A program made the position numbers and the translations under genes. From an uncultured Victivallis sp. (lineage in GTDB: Bacteria > Verrucomicrobiota > Lentisphaeria > Victivallales > Victivallaceae): DNA of 45,993 bases. The notes beneath the pieces were generated by a model. The model made no database searches, was not told where the DNA came from, and was given only the letters and a program-made list of their open reading frames with translations. Positions 42,454-45,993 of the stretch are shown here, in pieces (positions within the stretch are counted from its first letter, which is position 1; each line of letters opens with the position of its first letter). The stretch lies in NCBI GenBank assembly GCA_944389815.1, contig CALXNS010000010.1, positions 1 through 45,993 of the forward strand, given 5' to 3'.

Positions 42454-42469
42454 TGGCACATCATTTGCT
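42454..42469 (+). promoter_or_regulatory. Sigma-54 (-24/-12) promoter of dnaK
   Basis: TGGCAC-ATCAT-TTGCT with the GG (42455-42456) and GC (42467-42468) dinucleotides exactly 10 bases apart, a full match to the TGGCAC-N5-TTGC core. Predicted start at about 42480, leaving a 44-nt leader before the dnaK ATG. The best sigma-70 alternative (TTGCAG-18-TTATCC, 42445-42474) has a poor -10. Confidence 0.75.
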
Positions 42470-42523
42470 TATCCCTTCCATGTAACGTTTCAATTAAAAC
42501 ATTTTCAACAGGAGGAATCCATT

Positions 42524-44428
42524 ATGAGCAAGATTCTCGGTATCGACCTCGGTACAACCAACAGCTGCATGGCTGTCATGGATCACGGCGAATACAAAAT
42601 CATCCCGAACGCGGAAGGCAACCGGACCACCCCGTCCATCGTCGCGTTCACCAAAACCGGCGAGCGTCTGGTCGGTCAGACCGCCAAGCGTCAGGCCGTG
42701 ACCAACCCGAAGAACACCATCTTTTCGATCAAACGGCTGATGGGCCGCAAATACGCGGAAACCGCGCGTGAACGTGAACTCGTTCCTTACGAGATCGTCG
42801 AAGCACCGAACGGCGACGCCCACGTGAAAGTCGGCGACCACACCTATTCACCGCCGGAAATTTCCGCGATGATTCTGCAGAAATTGAAGACCGACGCGGA
42901 AGCCTACCTCGGCGAGAAGATCACCCAGGCGGTCATCACCGTCCCGGCCTACTTCAACGACAGTCAGCGTCAGGCGACCAAGGACGCCGGAAAAATCGCC
43001 GGACTTGAAGTGCTCCGTATCATCAACGAACCGACGGCGGCGGCTCTCGCCTACGGTCTGGACAAGAAAACCGATGAGACCGTAGCGGTTTACGACCTCG
43101 GCGGCGGTACGTTCGATATCTCGATTCTGGAAATCGGCGACGGCGTCTTCGAAGTGAAGGCGACCAACGGAGACACCCACCTCGGCGGCGATGACTTCGA
43201 CCAGGCGGTGATCACTTATCTGGCCGATCAGTTCCAGAAGGAGAACGGAGTCGACCTCCGCAAGGACGCGCAGGCGCTGCAGCGGCTCAAGGAGGCGGCG
43301 GAAAAGGCGAAATGCGAACTTTCGTCCAGCATGAGCACCGATATCAATCTGCCGTTCATCACGATGAATCAGGACGGCCCGGTTCACATGAACATCACGT
43401 TGACGCGCGCACAGCTCGAACAACTCTGCGATCCGTTGCTTGATCGTACCCGGACTCCCTGCATGAACTGCATGCGCGACGCCGATGTCACGCGGGATAA
43501 AATCAAGGAAGTGATCCTCGTCGGCGGCATGACCCGTATGCCCAAGGTGCAGGAGACCGCAAAGGCGATCTTCGACAAGGAACCGCACAAGGGGGTCAAC
43601 CCGGATGAAGTGGTTGCCGCAGGCGCCGCCATCCAGGGTGGAGTGCTCGGCGGTCAGGTCAACGACGTGCTGCTGCTCGACGTGACGCCGCTGTCGCTCG
43701 GAATTGAGACCATGGGCGGAGTGATGACCAAACTGATCGACCGCAACACAACGATCCCGACCAAGAAGAGTCAGATCTTCAGTACCGCGGCCGACAATCA
43801 GCCCGCGGTCGACGTCCGGGTGCTTCAGGGCGAACGTGAACTGGCCAAGGACAACAAATCGCTCGGGCTCTTCAAACTTGACGGCATCGCCCCGGCTCCC
43901 CGCGGCGTGCCGCAGATTGAGGTGACGTTCGACATCGACGCCAACGGCATCCTCCATGTCGCTGCCAAGGATATGGGCACCGGCAAGGAGCAGAAGATTA
44001 CGATCACCGCGTCGAGCGGTCTCTCGGAGGCCGAGATCGAGCGTATGGTCAACGAAGCCAAGGCGCATGAGGCCGACGACAAGGCCGCCAAGGATAAAAT
44101 CGAGACTAAAAATCAGGCCGATTCCATGGTCTATCAGACGGAAAAGCAGCTCAAAGAACATGGTGACAAGTTGCCGGCCGATGTCAAATCGGAGATCGAA
44201 AGCGGCATTGCCCAGCTCAAGAAGGAGATCGAAGCCGACGACACCGAGGCGATGAAATCCACGATGAAGAGCATGGAAGAGAAGCTTATGAAACTTGGCG
44301 AGGCCGTCTACGCTCAGCAGCAACAGCAGCAGGCGTCCGGTCCGACTCAGGATGGTTCCGCACAGGGCGGCGGCAGCCAGAATAAGTCCAATGACGACGG
44401 CGTCGTCGATGCCGAGGTCGTCGACTGA
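42524..44428 (+). CDS. dnaK: Chaperone DnaK (Hsp70)
   Basis: 634 residues. ATPase domain with [28 protein letters not shown] and [11 protein letters not shown]; interdomain linker [16 protein letters not shown]; substrate-binding domain and lid; a Gln-rich, Gly/Ser-rich tail ending VDAEVVD in place of the usual EEVD-type end. AGGAGG precedes the ATG. dnaJ, grpE and hrcA are not adjacent, and no CIRCE element was found upstream; instead there is a sigma-54 promoter with enhancer-like sites. groES and groEL follow 119 bp downstream behind a hairpin and their own promoter. Confidence 0.97.
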   Translation: MSKILGIDLGTTNSCMAVMDHGEYKIIPNAEGNRTTPSIVAFTKTGERLVGQTAKRQAVTNPKNTIFSIKRLMGRKYAETARERELVPYEIVEAPNGDAHVKVGDHTYSPPEISAMILQKLKTDAEAYLGEKITQAVITVPAYFNDSQRQATKDAGKIAGLEVLRIINEPTAAALAYGLDKKTDETVAVYDLGGGTFDISILEIGDGVFEVKATNGDTHLGGDDFDQAVITYLADQFQKENGVDLRKDAQALQRLKEAAEKAKCELSSSMSTDINLPFITMNQDGPVHMNITLTRAQLEQLCDPLLDRTRTPCMNCMRDADVTRDKIKEVILVGGMTRMPKVQETAKAIFDKEPHKGVNPDEVVAAGAAIQGGVLGGQVNDVLLLDVTPLSLGIETMGGVMTKLIDRNTTIPTKKSQIFSTAADNQPAVDVRVLQGERELAKDNKSLGLFKLDGIAPAPRGVPQIEVTFDIDANGILHVAAKDMGTGKEQKITITASSGLSEAEIERMVNEAKAHEADDKAAKDKIETKNQADSMVYQTEKQLKEHGDKLPADVKSEIESGIAQLKKEIEADDTEAMKSTMKSMEEKLMKLGEAVYAQQQQQQASGPTQDGSAQGGGSQNKSNDDGVVDAEVVD

Positions 44429-44451
44429 GGTTCGTTAAGCATCCATAAGAA

Positions 44452-44480
44452 ATTCCGTCCGGGTTTTGCCCGGACGGAAT
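44452..44480 (+). terminator. Hairpin between dnaK and groES
   Basis: ATTCCGTCCGGG and CCCGGACGGAAT form a perfect 12-bp stem with a 5-nt loop (TTTTG), 23 nt after the dnaK stop. GATTTGTC follows rather than a T-run, so it may only partly stop transcription or may stabilise the dnaK message. Confidence 0.6.
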
Positions 44481-44483
44481 GAT

Positions 44484-44511
44484 TTGTCAGAAAACAACAC
44501 GTTTTTATAAC
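44484..44511 (+). promoter_or_regulatory. Promoter for groES-groEL
   Basis: TTGTCA (44484-44489), a 16-bp spacer, TATAAC (44506-44511). It lies just after the dnaK hairpin. No CIRCE inverted repeat or sigma-54 site was seen here, so the groE genes and dnaK appear to be controlled differently. Confidence 0.55.
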
Positions 44512-44547
44512 GAAGACCCGAAACAAAAAAAAGGAGTTCAAACCAAA

Positions 44548-45993
<1,446 letters not shown>

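Noticed and set aside
42375..42523. CIRCE/HrcA operator upstream of dnaK
   Set aside because: No TTAGCACTC-N9-GAGTGCTAA-like repeat is present here or before groES.
42848..44323. Minus-strand frame of about 490 codons inside dnaK
   Set aside because: A mirror of the dnaK codon pattern; no domain and no ribosome binding site.

Overview
The window reads as a chromosomal segment of a Gram-negative bacterium of about 59% GC. It is most likely a member of the PVC group, with Lentisphaerota (Victivallis-like) as the best guess. This is an inference from gene content: two LpxA-type lipid A acyltransferases, a fused SecDF, RNase HIII instead of a second RNase HI/HII, a YdbH-type intermembrane bridge, a secreted multidomain glycoside hydrolase with a CBM9-like tail, and a transmembrane Ser/Thr kinase. 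Gene density is high. I found no tRNA, rRNA, CRISPR array, insertion sequence or prophage gene. Both ends cut genes: a sodium:solute symporter on the left and groEL on the right.

Layout. 1-8115 (minus): symporter (partial), pgi-rsmE, a DUF815-like ATPase, a YhcH-family sugar protein, a DUF2059 protein, gpmI, and lpxA copy 1. 8248-9491 (plus): a SpoU/TrmH methyltransferase and a divergent NAD kinase-like protein. 9465-15170: a transmembrane Ser/Thr kinase (minus), an MFS permease (plus), a small membrane protein (minus), and a radical SAM-methyltransferase fusion (minus). 15241-20736: an FAD/NAD oxidoreductase (plus), then an NtrC-type regulator, Dus, ispE and a Gfo/Idh/MocA dehydrogenase (minus). 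20908-27524 (plus): pyrH, lpxA copy 2, a substrate-binding lipoprotein, a CBM9-like protein, and a secreted glycoside hydrolase behind a promoter that carries a palindromic operator. 27577-35428 (minus): CYTH, galM, rnhC, recR, ybaB, secDF, yajC, and an unrecognised gene. 35666-42374 (plus): a tightly packed operon Gfo/Idh - mnmE - ydbH - ynbE/ydbL fusion - YkgJ-type cysteine-cluster protein. 42524-45993 (plus): dnaK, groES, groEL (cut).

Four points stand out. (1) dnaK is preceded by an exact sigma-54 (-24/-12) promoter, with two palindromes near -98 and -120 and an A7CGT7 palindrome in between. This looks like an enhancer-activated chaperone promoter. An NtrC-family activator without a partner kinase lies elsewhere in the window. 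(2) The protein at 13428-15170 joins a YtqA/YhcC-type radical SAM domain to an MnmC(m)/MnmD-type methyltransferase domain. It is a candidate one-chain enzyme for the last two steps of wobble mnm5(s2)U synthesis, and mnmE is also in the window. (3) YnbE and YdbL, normally separate partners of YdbH, are one polypeptide directly downstream of ydbH. (4) The two LpxA homologues differ at residues known to matter in LpxA, which suggests two substrates or roles.

The last ~55 bases of groEL leave the conserved family sequence abruptly and may be a contig-end artefact.
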